A stretch of DNA of 64,000 nucleotides from Mycolicibacterium sp. CBMA 234. GTDB taxonomy: Bacteria; Actinomycetota; Actinomycetes; Mycobacteriales; Mycobacteriaceae. The DNA is taken from NCBI RefSeq assembly GCF_009729415.1, contig NZ_MPKW01000001.1:186001-250000 (forward strand). The letters are read 5' to 3'. A program made the position numbers and the translations under genes. Below are positions 25,840 to 35,089 of the stretch, in pieces. The notes under the pieces were generated by a model. That model was not told the DNA's origin, did no database searches, and saw only the letters and a program-made list of their open reading frames with translations. How positions within the stretch are numbered: the stretch's first letter is position 1; every line of letters begins with the position of its first letter.

Positions 25840-26640
25840 ATGGGCGAAATGACGAACCGCATTGCTCTGGTCACCGGGGCCTCCTCAGGTATCGGGCTCG
25901 CCACCGCCGCGACGCTTGCCCGTGAAGGCGCCGACGTGGCCGTGCTGGCCCGGCCCGAAGACGATCTGTCCGAGGCCGTCCGCCAAGTGACCGCCCAGGG
26001 CAGGCGGGCCCTTGCGGTCAGTGTTGACGTTCGCGACTCCGCGGCAGTCCGGGCGGCATTCGACCGTGTGGAAGCCGAACTCGGTCCCATTGATGCCGTG
26101 CTCAACAACGCCGGAATCTCCCGTGTCGCACCGCTTGTCGACACCACCGACGAAGACTTCGACGCGCTGATGTCGATCAACGTCGCCGGCTCGTTCTACG
26201 TGCTGCGCGAAGCGGCCCGCGTCATGCAGCCCCGAGGTGCGGGCTCGATCGTCAACACAGGATCCGAACTCGCCCTGATGGGCCAGCCCGGCTTCGTCGC
26301 GTATACCGCCACCAAAGGTGCCATCGTCGCGATGACCCGCAGTGCCGCAGCCGAATTGGCGTCCTGGGGCATTCGGGTGAACTCGGTATGCCCCGGCACC
26401 ACCCGGACTCCTTTGCTCATGGTCGAATTCGAGGACAGCCCCGATCCCGAAGCCGAGATCGCCGAAATCGCGTCCAGCGTCGCCGTCGGACGCTTCGGTG
26501 AGCCGCAGGAGATCGCCGAAGCCGTGGCGTTCCTGCTGTCCGACCGGGCCAGCTACGCCGTCGGCACCCATCTCGTCGTCGATGGCGGACGGTCCACCTG
26601 CATCCCCGCCGGCAACATCGGCGTCTCCCAAACCGTTTGA
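25840..26640 (+). CDS. SDR-family NAD(P)-dependent oxidoreductase
   Basis: 266 aa classical SDR: ALVTGASSGIGLATAATLA, NNAGIS, catalytic Ser in VNTGSELALMGQ, and YTATKGA (YxxxK), then VCPGTTRTPLL. GGAAGGG lies 9 nt upstream of the ATG. Likely oxidises or reduces a hydroxyl/keto intermediate of the cluster's pathway. Confidence 0.9.
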   Translation: MGEMTNRIALVTGASSGIGLATAATLAREGADVAVLARPEDDLSEAVRQVTAQGRRALAVSVDVRDSAAVRAAFDRVEAELGPIDAVLNNAGISRVAPLVDTTDEDFDALMSINVAGSFYVLREAARVMQPRGAGSIVNTGSELALMGQPGFVAYTATKGAIVAMTRSAAAELASWGIRVNSVCPGTTRTPLLMVEFEDSPDPEAEIAEIASSVAVGRFGEPQEIAEAVAFLLSDRASYAVGTHLVVDGGRSTCIPAGNIGVSQTV

Positions 26641-26658
26641 TCCACAAGGAGTTTCCTT

Positions 26659-27447
26659 ATGACTGACCACAAGCCGACCCGGCTGTACCGGGAGATGACT
26701 TGGCCGGAGATTGCCGAAGCGGCCCGCGCCGACACCCCGGTTGCCATCCCTATCGGCTCGACCGAGCAGCACGGCCACCATCTGCCGGTCTGCACCGACT
26801 GGCTGATCCCCGAGAAGCTGCTTGAGGCCGCCAGCGAGCGCACCGACTTGATCGTTGGCCAGTTTGTCCCGTTTGGCTACCGGAGCCGACCGGGAAGCGG
26901 TGGCGGACAACATATTCCGGGCACCCTGTCGCTGCGGGCCACCACCTACATCGCGCTGCTCGAGGACATCCTCAGCGAGCTGAAGCGCGCCGGCTTCCGC
27001 AACATCGTGCTGTACAACTGGCACTACGAGAACAGCGGCTTCATCTACGAGCCCGCGTTCCTGATCTCCGAGAAGCACCCGGAGCTGAAGATTCTCGTGC
27101 TGGAGGACGCCAACCCAGACTTCACCACCGACCGCCAGCAGGCCATCTGGCCCGACGGCTTCCCGGGCCTGGCGCTCGAGCACGCCGCTGTCATCGAAAC
27201 CTCGCTGCTGATGCACCACGCCCCGCATCTGGTGCGGCCCGAGCACATCAAGGCCGACGCACCCGAGAAGGTCGTGAACTACGACGTGCTGCCTATCGAC
27301 ACCCGCATGTCGACGGCCAGCGGCACGCTGTCCTCCCCCGAGCCTGCCAGCGCTGAGAAGGGCAAGCTGCTCACGGACTGGATGGTCGATCGTCTGGTCG
27401 CGATCCTCGATGACGAGTTCGGCGACCGTCGCGGGGGTGCGGCGTAG
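26659..27447 (+). CDS. Creatininase-family amidohydrolase
   Basis: 262 aa, AAGGAG upstream. It follows the layout of true creatininase closely: PIGSTEQHGHHLPVCTD (Glu36, His38 and Asp47 as metal ligands), GGGQHIPGTLSLRATT, NWHYENS (His122, Glu124) and LEHAAVIETSLLM (Glu174, His175), ending GTLSSPEPASAEKGKLL. Compared from memory with Pseudomonas creatininase, both substrate-gating tryptophans (Trp154 and Trp174 there) appear replaced, so the substrate may be a different cyclic amide or ester. Third gene of the right arm. Confidence 0.88.
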   Translation: MTDHKPTRLYREMTWPEIAEAARADTPVAIPIGSTEQHGHHLPVCTDWLIPEKLLEAASERTDLIVGQFVPFGYRSRPGSGGGQHIPGTLSLRATTYIALLEDILSELKRAGFRNIVLYNWHYENSGFIYEPAFLISEKHPELKILVLEDANPDFTTDRQQAIWPDGFPGLALEHAAVIETSLLMHHAPHLVRPEHIKADAPEKVVNYDVLPIDTRMSTASGTLSSPEPASAEKGKLLTDWMVDRLVAILDDEFGDRRGGAA

Positions 27448-27487
27448 GCAGTGTGGCGGCACCGTTTTTGGGCCTACACGACCGCAA

Positions 27488-27528
27488 CGCCGAGGATCGC
27501 TGCCGCATAGTGACCGCGATCCTCGGCG
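27488..27528. repeat. Hairpin repeat copy A, upstream of the DUF559-type gene
   Basis: Perfect 13-bp arms (CGCCGAGGATCGC / GCGATCCTCGGCG) around a 15-nt loop. It may also terminate the creatininase transcript, which ends 40 bp before. Copy B at 28550-28588 matches it, including most of the loop, in the same orientation. Confidence 0.8.
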
Positions 27529-27598
27529 CAAAGAGGTTATCCACAGGCCGACGCTCGGGGTCTGGTCCTCGTGGCGCCCATCGACGACTATCGAAGCC

Positions 27599-28531
27599 GT
27601 GGAGATCGACGACGTGCTTCGCCAGCAGTCGGGCGTCATTGCGCGTCGCCAAGCTCTCGATGCGGGGCTGCAACACCACGAGATCCGGCGGATGCTCCGA
27701 CGTAACGAGTGGGCTCGGGTCCACCAGGGCGTTTACGTCGACCACACCGGACCTCTGAGTTGGCTGCAACGGGCCTGGGCCGCAGTTCTTTATGCGGCAC
27801 CAGCGGCACTGTGCCTTGAGTCCGCCTTGTCGATCGAAGGCCCGCTGATCCATGTGGCGGTCTCGCGACAGCGAGCCATGCTGGTCGAACCGGACGGCGT
27901 GCGTATCCACCACCTCCATCACCTTGACGAACGGGTGCTCTGGAACGTCGGACCGCCACGGTTGCGTTACGAGGAAGCCGCCCTTGACATTGCCGCCCGC
28001 GCAGCGGAATTCGATTCCATCGCGGTACTGGCCGATGCTTGCCAGTCACGTCGGACCACCGCGCACCGTCTACTGCGGGTACTCGATTCGCGCAAGCGCA
28101 TTCGCCGGCGGCGCTGGCTGAGAGCGGTGCTGGTCGATATCGCCGAGGGAACCTGCTCAGTCCTCGAACACGGGTACCTCAATCGTGTGGAGCGTGCGCA
28201 CGGGCTACCCCAGGCCACCCGGCAAGCCCGTTCGACCTCCTTAGTCGGCGTGAGTTATCGCGACGTCGAATATGGCGAGCGGCTCGTAGTCGAACTCGAC
28301 GGCCGGCTGTTTCATGACTCCGCCTCCGCGCGAAGCAGAGACCTTGAGCGCGACCTCGATGCCGCGGTCGATGGTCGGTCAACCATTCGGCTTACGTACC
28401 ACCAAGTGTTCGACCGCGCGTGTCAAACTGCCGCCAAGATCGCACAAGTGATGCGACAGCACGGGATAGCGGTGAACGGCCGTCCCTGCGGGCCGGGATG
28501 CGAATACACCCTTCTCGACCTTGCCGCCTGA
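27599..28531 (+). CDS. DUF559 / AbiEi-antitoxin-domain protein
   Basis: About 310 aa from GTG 27599 (no strong ribosome-binding site; the frame is open from 27410). The N-terminal part (VLRQQSGVIARRQALDAGLQ, IRRMLRRNEWARVHQGVYVD) is the winged-helix seen in type IV antitoxin AbiEi-like proteins. The C-terminal part has the DUF559/Vsr-like endonuclease-fold pattern: YGERLVVELDGRLFHDSASA, RSRDLERDLDAAVDGRSTIR with a likely catalytic E/D-x-D centre. No toxin gene adjoins it. Flanked by two copies of one hairpin (27488-27528 and 28550-28588), unlike any neighbour. Confidence 0.78.
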   Translation: MEIDDVLRQQSGVIARRQALDAGLQHHEIRRMLRRNEWARVHQGVYVDHTGPLSWLQRAWAAVLYAAPAALCLESALSIEGPLIHVAVSRQRAMLVEPDGVRIHHLHHLDERVLWNVGPPRLRYEEAALDIAARAAEFDSIAVLADACQSRRTTAHRLLRVLDSRKRIRRRRWLRAVLVDIAEGTCSVLEHGYLNRVERAHGLPQATRQARSTSLVGVSYRDVEYGERLVVELDGRLFHDSASARSRDLERDLDAAVDGRSTIRLTYHQVFDRACQTAAKIAQVMRQHGIAVNGRPCGPGCEYTLLDLAA

Positions 28532-28549
28532 CGGGTATCCAACGACAGA

Positions 28550-28588
28550 GCCGAGGATTGCTGCCACACAGCGACCGCAATCCTCGGC
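28550..28588. repeat. Hairpin repeat copy B, downstream of the DUF559-type gene
   Basis: 12-bp perfect arms (GCCGAGGATTGC / GCAATCCTCGGC) around a 15-nt loop. Differs from copy A at five positions; two of them are the paired C-G to T-A change in the stem, so pairing is preserved. Lies between convergent genes, so it may also stop transcription from both. Confidence 0.8.
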
Positions 28589-28594
28589 ATACCG

Positions 28595-29962
28595 TCACCC
28601 GTGCAGATGCAAAGGCGCGCCGGACACTGCCATGAGCGCTTCGCCCAACGCCTCGTTCTGCGTCGGGTGGGCGTGGACGAAGCGGGCTGCCTCAGCAGCT
28701 TTGACGCCGAGGTTGTAGAGCATCTGGGCCTCACCGATCAGCTCCGAAACCCCGGCACCGATCATGTGCACACCAACGACGGTGCCGGCCGGGTCGACCA
28801 CGAGCTTGATGGCACCCGATGCCTTGAGGATCTGGCTGCGCCCATTGCCGGCCAGGTCGTACGTGACGGTCTCCACGCCCTCGCCAAACTGCTCGCGGGC
28901 GGCGTCTTCGGTGAGGCCGACCGATGCGATCTCGGGGTGGCAGTAGGTGACGCGCGGGATGCCGGACTCGGCGACCAGTTCGCAGTCTTGGCCGGCGATC
29001 TGTTCGGCCACAAAGATGCCCTGCTGAAATGCCCGGTGCGCCAGTTGAAGTCCGGCGACGATGTCTCCGATGGCGTAGACGGTCGGCACGCTCGTGCGCA
29101 GCTTGTCGTCGGTGACCACGAAGCCACCGTCGACGGCTACCCCGGCCTCGGCCAGGCCAAGGTCCGCGGTGCGGGGCGCCCGCCCGACGGCAACCAAAAG
29201 CACGTCGGCGGACAGTTCGTCGCCGGATTCCAACGTCACCCGCACCGCATCGTCGGAAGAAGTGACATCGGTGACGCGGGCACCCGTTTTCGCGGTGATC
29301 TTGCGGCGGCGGAACAACCGCTCGAGGTAGGCCGAGATGGCGGCGTCCTCGTTGGGCACCAGGCGCGGAAGCGCTTCGACGATGGTCACCTTGGTGCCGA
29401 ATGATGCCCAGAGACTGGCGAATTCGACGCCGATCACACCGCCGCCGAGAATGATGGCCGTCGCCGGAATGCGGTCGAGTTCGAGCGCCTGATCGCTGGT
29501 GAGGACCCGGTCCGACGTCGCGATGGCCTGCGGCACCTTGGGCGCTGAGCCGGTGGCCAGCACGATGGACTTCCCGGTGATGACGCTGCCGTCGACATCG
29601 ACGGTCGTCGGCCCGGTGAGGCGGCCGCGGCCATTGACGACGGTAATACCTAGTGCCGCAATCAAACCCGACAGACCTTTGTGCAGCCGGGACACCACAC
29701 CGTTCTTGAAGCCGTGCAGCTTGTCGGTATCGATGCCGTCGAATGTTGCGGTGACGCCGAATTGGGCTGCGGTGCGCGCGGAGTCGGCGACTTCAGCGGC
29801 GTGCAGCAGCGCCTTGGTCGGGATGCAGCCGCGGTGCAGGCAGGTGCCGCCGACCTCGGCTTCGTCGATCAACACGACAGAACGACCCAGCTGCGCCGAG
29901 CGGATCGCTGCGGCATATCCGCCCGGCCCGCCGCCCAGAATGACGACGTCTGCTGCTGTCAT
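28595..29962 (-). CDS. lpd: Dihydrolipoyl dehydrogenase (E3 / glycine cleavage L-protein)
   Basis: 455 aa from ATG 29962, which overlaps the lipA stop. FAD motif [19 protein letters not shown], redox disulfide [18 protein letters not shown] motif [20 protein letters not shown], second FAD motif VYAIGDIV and the active-site [14 protein letters not shown] (His-Glu pair). Re-oxidises the lipoyl arm of GcvH. A copy inside the glycine operon, rather than only the housekeeping pyruvate dehydrogenase E3, makes the module self-contained. Last gene of the operon. Confidence 0.95.
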   Translation of the reverse strand: MTAADVVILGGGPGGYAAAIRSAQLGRSVVLIDEAEVGGTCLHRGCIPTKALLHAAEVADSARTAAQFGVTATFDGIDTDKLHGFKNGVVSRLHKGLSGLIAALGITVVNGRGRLTGPTTVDVDGSVITGKSIVLATGSAPKVPQAIATSDRVLTSDQALELDRIPATAIILGGGVIGVEFASLWASFGTKVTIVEALPRLVPNEDAAISAYLERLFRRRKITAKTGARVTDVTSSDDAVRVTLESGDELSADVLLVAVGRAPRTADLGLAEAGVAVDGGFVVTDDKLRTSVPTVYAIGDIVAGLQLAHRAFQQGIFVAEQIAGQDCELVAESGIPRVTYCHPEIASVGLTEDAAREQFGEGVETVTYDLAGNGRSQILKASGAIKLVVDPAGTVVGVHMIGAGVSELIGEAQMLYNLGVKAAEAARFVHAHPTQNEALGEALMAVSGAPLHLHG

Positions 29963-30912
29963 GACTGATTCCTCTGCTGTTGGATGACGGTGCGAGCCTG
30001 CGCGTACAGCGCACCCGCCCGATAGGACGACCGCACGAGCGGTCCGGACATGACACCGAGAAAGCCGATCTCGCGAGCGGCGGTGTCGAGGTCGTCGAAT
30101 TCGGCTGGCGTGACCCACCGTTCGACCGGATGGTGCCGGGGGCTGGGGCGCAGGTACTGGGTGATGGTGACCAGCTCGCAGCCGGCTTCACGCAGATCCC
30201 ATAGCGCCTGCAGTGCTTCGGCGGTGGTCTCCCCCATGCCGAGGATCAGGTTCGACTTCGTGATCAGGCCGGCGCCCCGCGCCCGGGTGAGCACAGCGAG
30301 CGAACGCTCGTAGTCGAAGCCCGGCCGCACCCGGCGGAAGATCCGCGGCACGGTTTCCAGGTTGTGCGCCAACACTTCTGGTGCGGTCTCGAAGACTTCG
30401 TCGAGCTGCACAGGCGTACCGGTGAAATCCGGGATCAGCAGTTCGACGCCGGTGCCGGGACACCTGGCGTGGATCTGCCGGACCGTCTCCGCATACGACC
30501 ACGCGCCGCCGTCGGGCAGATCATCGCGCGCTACCCCGGTGACGGTGGCATAGCGCAACTGCATCTGCGCCACTGATTCGGCGACCCGGCGAGGCTCATC
30601 GCGGTCCAGCGGCTCGGGGCGACCAGTCGCGATCTGGCAGAAGTCGCAGCGCCGGGTGCACTGGTCACCGCCGATGAGGAACGTTGCTTCACGGCTTTCC
30701 CAGCATTCGAAGATGTTGGGGCAGCCCGCTTCCTGGCAGACGGTGTGCAGATCGTTGCGCGCGACGAGCGCGGCCAACTCGCGGTATTCGGGCCCGGTCC
30801 GGACCCGGGCTTTCATCCAGGGCGGTTTGCGTTCGACCGGAGTCTGCGCGTTGCGAACCTCCAGCCGCAGCAAGCGGCGCCCTTCCGGGGCGACAGTCAT
30901 TTCACTCAGCAT
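29959..30912 (-). CDS. lipA: Lipoyl synthase
   Basis: 317 aa radical-SAM enzyme. Both cluster motifs are present: [13 protein letters not shown] (auxiliary cluster) and [13 protein letters not shown] (CxxxCxxC for the SAM cluster), with the C-terminal RSSYRAG serine region. It inserts sulfur into the octanoyl arm of GcvH. Mycobacteria also have a housekeeping lipB-lipA pair elsewhere, so this copy is likely dedicated to the operon's GcvH. The start (ATG 30912 or 30900) lies within or beside the end of sdaA. Confidence 0.95.
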   Translation of the reverse strand: MLSEMTVAPEGRRLLRLEVRNAQTPVERKPPWMKARVRTGPEYRELAALVARNDLHTVCQEAGCPNIFECWESREATFLIGGDQCTRRCDFCQIATGRPEPLDRDEPRRVAESVAQMQLRYATVTGVARDDLPDGGAWSYAETVRQIHARCPGTGVELLIPDFTGTPVQLDEVFETAPEVLAHNLETVPRIFRRVRPGFDYERSLAVLTRARGAGLITKSNLILGMGETTAEALQALWDLREAGCELVTITQYLRPSPRHHPVERWVTPAEFDDLDTAAREIGFLGVMSGPLVRSSYRAGALYAQARTVIQQQRNQS

Positions 30913-32282
30913 TCGACAACGTTGACGGCGACGGCGAGGCCGCCGGTTGAGGTTTCCTTGTACTTGGAACTCATATCCATGCCCGTGGCGCGCATCGTTT
31001 CGATGACCTGATCGAGGCTGACGCGGTGGGTCCCGTCGCCGCGCAAGGCCATCCGCGCAGCGTTGATGGCTTTACCGGCAGATATCGCGTTGCGTTCGAT
31101 ACACGGAATCTGCACCAGGCCGCCGATCGGATCGCAGGTCAGCCCCAGGCTGTGCTCCATCGCGATCTCCGCCGCATTCTCGACCTGTTGCGGTGTGCCA
31201 CCGAGGATTTCGGCGAGCCCACCGGCCGCCATCGACGCTGCCGAGCCGACCTCACCCTGGCAACCGACCTCGGCGCCGGAGATGGACGCCCGCTCTTTGT
31301 AGAGCGATCCGATGGCCCCGGCGGTGAGCAAGAACCGTACGGTGGCGTCCTCGGGATCGGCCTTGCCCGCGGCGGTGTAGTGCATGCCGTAATACAGCAC
31401 GGCCGGGATGATGCCGGCCGCGCCGTTGGTCGGTGCCGTCACGATGCGCCCGCCCGAGGCGTTCTCCTCGTTGACTGCCAACGCCACCAGATTCACCCAG
31501 TCCTCAGCGAAGGCGGGATCCCGTTGTGGGTCTTCGGTATTGAGTCGAAGGAACCAGTCCTTGGCACGCCGGCGGACCCGCAGGTTGCCGGGCAGGTAGC
31601 CATCCCGGGCCATCCCGTTGGTCGTGCAGGCCACCATCACGTCGCGGATGTGCAGCAGGCGTTCACGGACCTGCGCTTCGGAGCAGGACGTGCACTCCTG
31701 ACGCATCATGATCCGACTGATCGAAATGCCGTCCCGCACACTGAGGGCCAACAGCTCAGCCGCCGAGGTGAAACTGTCAACACCCCCGGCCTTTTCGCGG
31801 CTAGGCGCCGTCTCGCCCTCGGACACCACGAAGCCGCCACCGACCGAGAAGTATGTCTGGCGGTAGAGCACGCCACCGTGCACCGAGGAGGCGCTGATGG
31901 TCATCGCATTCGGATGACGCTCGAGCTGCTGACGCGGGTGCAATGCGATATCGGATTCGGCCAGCGCGATGATGATTCGCCCGCCCAACCGAATCTTGCC
32001 GTCGGCCCGGATGACGGCAAGGCGCCGCTCCATCTCATCGGTCTCGATGGTCTCGGGACGGTAGCCCTCGAGGCCGAGCAGGATGGCCGGCATGGTGCCG
32101 TGGCCGGCACCCGTAGCTGCCAGCGACCCGTACAGGTCGAAGTGGACATCGGCGACGTGGTCGACCACATTTCGCGCAGTGAGTTCATCGATGAACATGC
32201 CGGCCGCGCGCATCGGGCCGACGGTGTGTGAACTCGACGGCCCGATCCCGACTGAAAACAGATCGAACACGCTGATAGCCAT
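30906..32282 (-). CDS. sdaA: L-serine ammonia-lyase, iron-sulfur type
   Basis: 458 aa single-chain L-serine dehydratase from ATG 32282, sharing one base with the glyA stop (TAATG). N-terminal beta domain begins [20 protein letters not shown], the family hallmark. Cluster cysteines appear in [18 protein letters not shown] and VQIPCIERN. Converts serine to pyruvate and ammonia, the outlet of the pathway after glycine cleavage and GlyA. Ends 7 bp into the lipA reading frame. Confidence 0.95.
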   Translation of the reverse strand: MAISVFDLFSVGIGPSSSHTVGPMRAAGMFIDELTARNVVDHVADVHFDLYGSLAATGAGHGTMPAILLGLEGYRPETIETDEMERRLAVIRADGKIRLGGRIIIALAESDIALHPRQQLERHPNAMTISASSVHGGVLYRQTYFSVGGGFVVSEGETAPSREKAGGVDSFTSAAELLALSVRDGISISRIMMRQECTSCSEAQVRERLLHIRDVMVACTTNGMARDGYLPGNLRVRRRAKDWFLRLNTEDPQRDPAFAEDWVNLVALAVNEENASGGRIVTAPTNGAAGIIPAVLYYGMHYTAAGKADPEDATVRFLLTAGAIGSLYKERASISGAEVGCQGEVGSAASMAAGGLAEILGGTPQQVENAAEIAMEHSLGLTCDPIGGLVQIPCIERNAISAGKAINAARMALRGDGTHRVSLDQVIETMRATGMDMSSKYKETSTGGLAVAVNVVEC

Positions 32283-33550
32283 TACAACTCCGGGTAGAGC
32301 GGGAACTGTTCGGCCAGCGTACGCACCTGCGCCGCAAGATGTTCGGCATCTGCACCGACATCGGCAATCAGGGCGGCCGCGATGACGTCGGCGACGTGCG
32401 CGAACTCCGCGTCCCCGAACCCGCGTGCGGCCAGCGCCGGCGTGCCGATCCGCAGACCTGAGGTCACCATCGGCGGCCGCGGATCGAACGGCACGGCGTT
32501 GCGGTTGACGGTGATCCCGACGGCGTCGAGCCGGTCCTCCGCCTGCTGTCCATCGATCGCGGCGTTGCGCAAGTCCACCAACGCCAGGTGCACATCGGTG
32601 CCACCGGTCAGCACGGTGATGCCGGCGTCTTGCACATCTGGCTGGCTCAGCCGCTCGGCCAAGATTTGCGCACCCCGCAGGCAACGTTGTTGCCGTTCAA
32701 CGAATTCCGGCTGAGAAGCCATCTTGAAGCCGACGGCCTTGGCGGCGATGACGTGCTCCAGCGGTCCGCCTTGCTGGCCGGGGAACACCGCCGAGTTGAT
32801 CCTCTTGGCGATCTCCGCGTCGTTGGTCAGGATCACGCCGCCGCGCGGACCACCGAGCGTCTTGTGCGTCGTCGAGGTCACCACGTGCGCGTGCGGCACT
32901 GGAGACGGATGCAGCCCGGCAGCAACAAGGCCAGCGAAATGCGCCATGTCCACCATCAGGTACGCGCCGACCTCGTCGGCGATCTCGCGGAACCGCGCGA
33001 AGTCGAGCTGGCGGGGGTACGCCGACCAGCCCGCGATGATCAACTGCGGTTTGTGCTCGCGGGCCGCCTCGGCAACGGCATCCATGTCAACCAGGTAGTC
33101 CTCTTTGGACACCCCGTAGGCGGCGACGTTGTACAGCTTCCCGGAAAAGTTCAACCGCATGCCGTGCGTGAGGTGGCCGCCGCAGTCCAGCGACAGACCG
33201 AGAATGGTGTCGCCCGGCTTGATCAGCGCATGCATCACCGCCGCGTTCGCCTGCGCACCCGAATGCGGTTGCACATTGGCGTATTGAGCGCCGAACAGTT
33301 CCTTCACCCGACCGATCGCGAGCCGTTCGATGACATCAATGTGCTCGCAGCCGCCGTAATAGCGGCGGCCCGGGTAGCCCTCGGCGTACTTGTTGGTCAG
33401 CACCGAGCCCTGCGCCTGCATCACTGCCAGGGGCGCATGGTTTTCCGACGCAATCATCTCCAAGCCGACACGCTGCCGGTGCAGCTCATCACCGATCGCC
33501 GCGGCGATCTCAGGATCGAAGTCGGCCAACCGCTCATTGAGGACGCTCAT
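32282..33550 (-). CDS. glyA: Serine hydroxymethyltransferase
   Basis: 422 aa PLP enzyme. [37 protein letters not shown] and the PLP lysine in [14 protein letters not shown]. Combines glycine with the methylene-THF released by the glycine cleavage system to make serine. A second copy beyond the housekeeping GlyA; here coupled to sdaA (1-nt overlap) and only 2 bp after gcvH. Predicted cytosolic. Confidence 0.96.
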   Translation of the reverse strand: MSVLNERLADFDPEIAAAIGDELHRQRVGLEMIASENHAPLAVMQAQGSVLTNKYAEGYPGRRYYGGCEHIDVIERLAIGRVKELFGAQYANVQPHSGAQANAAVMHALIKPGDTILGLSLDCGGHLTHGMRLNFSGKLYNVAAYGVSKEDYLVDMDAVAEAAREHKPQLIIAGWSAYPRQLDFARFREIADEVGAYLMVDMAHFAGLVAAGLHPSPVPHAHVVTSTTHKTLGGPRGGVILTNDAEIAKRINSAVFPGQQGGPLEHVIAAKAVGFKMASQPEFVERQQRCLRGAQILAERLSQPDVQDAGITVLTGGTDVHLALVDLRNAAIDGQQAEDRLDAVGITVNRNAVPFDPRPPMVTSGLRIGTPALAARGFGDAEFAHVADVIAAALIADVGADAEHLAAQVRTLAEQFPLYPEL

Positions 33551-33552
33551 GG

Positions 33553-33951
33553 CTAGCCCTCGTTCCGTGCGGCGTATTCGGCTGCGGTGAGCAGGTTTCC
33601 GGCGGCGGTCGGCTCGACTTCGAACAGCCAACCGGCATCGTACGGGTCCGCGGTGATGATGCTGGGATCGTCTACGGCCGCTGAGTTGACCGCGGTGACG
33701 GTGCCGCTGACGGGCGGGTACAGCTCGGAGACCGTCTTGGTGGATTCCACCTCGCCGCAGCTTTCACCGGCAGTGATCGTGGCGCCGACGTCAGGTAGGT
33801 CGACGAACACCAGATCGCCGAGCGCTGCGGCGGCGACCGACGTGATTCCGACGCGCACCGGCGTCTCCGGAAGTGCGGCGCCAGGGGCAACGAGCACCCA
33901 TTCGTGTTCCTCGGTGTAGCTGCGATCGTCGGGAATGACGTTGGTGGCCAT
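33553..33951 (-). CDS. gcvH: Glycine cleavage system H protein
   Basis: 132 aa from ATG 33951, following AAAAGGACCACC. Lipoyl-carrier fold: [29 protein letters not shown], and the lipoylated Lys in [15 protein letters not shown]. Carries aminomethyl from GcvP to GcvT and is reoxidised by Lpd. Second step of lipoate loading would need the adjacent lipA product. Confidence 0.95.
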   Translation of the reverse strand: MATNVIPDDRSYTEEHEWVLVAPGAALPETPVRVGITSVAAAALGDLVFVDLPDVGATITAGESCGEVESTKTVSELYPPVSGTVTAVNSAAVDDPSIITADPYDAGWLFEVEPTAAGNLLTAAEYAARNEG

Positions 33952-33982
33952 GGTGGTCCTTTTCTGAGGTAGTGGTTTGAGT

Positions 33983-35089
33983 TCAGGCGCGGCGATAGAA
34001 CGGCGCGGGGGTGACTTCGAACGGTTCTTTTCGGCCGCGGACGTCGACCTGCACCTTGGTGCCCGGTTCCGCCAGCGCGACGTCGACATAAGCCAGGGCG
34101 ACGGGATATCCGAGCGTGGGCGAGAGCACTCCCGAGGTCACGGTGCCCACCACCGCTTCGTCGTCCTGGTGCACGGTGTACCCGGCCCGCGCTGCCCGGC
34201 GAGTATCGCCCTTGAGACCGACCAGCACCTGCTGGATCGGTTGCTCCGAAAGCTGTTGCAGTGCATCGCGTCCCACGAAGCCCTTACCGAGCCGCACCAC
34301 CTTGCCCAGGCCGGCCTGGTAGGGGTTGGTGGATGCGGTCAGCTCGTGTCCGTACAGCGCCATGCCGGCTTCCAGCCGCAAGGTATCGCGGCAGGCGAGG
34401 CCGGCGGGTACGCCACCTGCGGCCGTCGTTGCCGTGAGCAGGGCCCGCCACAGTGCCACGGACTGGACGTTGGGCACATACAGTTCGAAGCCGTCCTCAC
34501 CGGTGTATCCGGTACGAGCCAACAGCACATCGATGCCGCTGACCTGAGCCGAGGTCACCGCGTAGTACTTGAGATCGGCGACCGTCCGGCGCTGATCCTC
34601 GGGCACCAATGAGCTCACGATGGCCTCGGACGCGGGGCCCTGCACGGCGATGAGTGCCGTGGCCAAGGACTGATCGTCGACCTTCGCGTCGAATTGCGCG
34701 GCGCGGCTGGTCAATTCGCGTGCCACCGTCGGGGCATTGGCGGCATTGGCGACGACCAGGAAGTGCTCGTCAGCCAGCCGGTAGACCACGAGATCGTCGA
34801 TCACGCCGCCGTCGGCGTCACACATGAGCGAGTACTTGGCCCGCCCGACAGCGATCTTGGATGCCTCACCGGCCAGCGCGAAATCCAGCGCCTGCGCCGA
34901 TTGCGTTCCGGTAACTGCGATTTCACCCATATGGGACAGATCGAACAGGCCCGCGGTCTCGCGGACGGACCGGTGCTCGGCAAGCTCGCTGCCGTACTTC
35001 AGCGGCATCTCCCAGCCCGCGAAATCGGTGAAGCTGGCTGCCAGGGAGCGATGTTCGTCCAGCAGTGGGGATGCGGGAGCGGTGGTCAT
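33983..35089 (-). CDS. gcvT: Aminomethyltransferase (glycine cleavage T protein)
   Basis: 368 aa from ATG 35089, overlapping the gcvP stop by 4 nt. [34 protein letters not shown] and [14 protein letters not shown] are T-protein folate-binding motifs; [17 protein letters not shown] contains the conserved Arg-Glu. Transfers the methylene group from the H-protein arm to tetrahydrofolate and releases ammonia. Confidence 0.96.
   Translation of the reverse strand: MTTAPASPLLDEHRSLAASFTDFAGWEMPLKYGSELAEHRSVRETAGLFDLSHMGEIAVTGTQSAQALDFALAGEASKIAVGRAKYSLMCDADGGVIDDLVVYRLADEHFLVVANAANAPTVARELTSRAAQFDAKVDDQSLATALIAVQGPASEAIVSSLVPEDQRRTVADLKYYAVTSAQVSGIDVLLARTGYTGEDGFELYVPNVQSVALWRALLTATTAAGGVPAGLACRDTLRLEAGMALYGHELTASTNPYQAGLGKVVRLGKGFVGRDALQQLSEQPIQQVLVGLKGDTRRAARAGYTVHQDDEAVVGTVTSGVLSPTLGYPVALAYVDVALAEPGTKVQVDVRGRKEPFEVTPAPFYRRA

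Noticed and set aside
22651..27447. Mycofactocin locus (GMC oxidoreductase plus creatininase-family protein)
   Set aside because: No mftA-type peptide, radical SAM MftC or glycosyltransferase is present, and the GMC and creatininase proteins resemble other subgroups.
25885..27639. 584-aa minus-strand open frame across the SDR and creatininase genes
   Set aside because: Spans two well-supported plus-strand genes and their gap; composition is typical of an antisense shadow.
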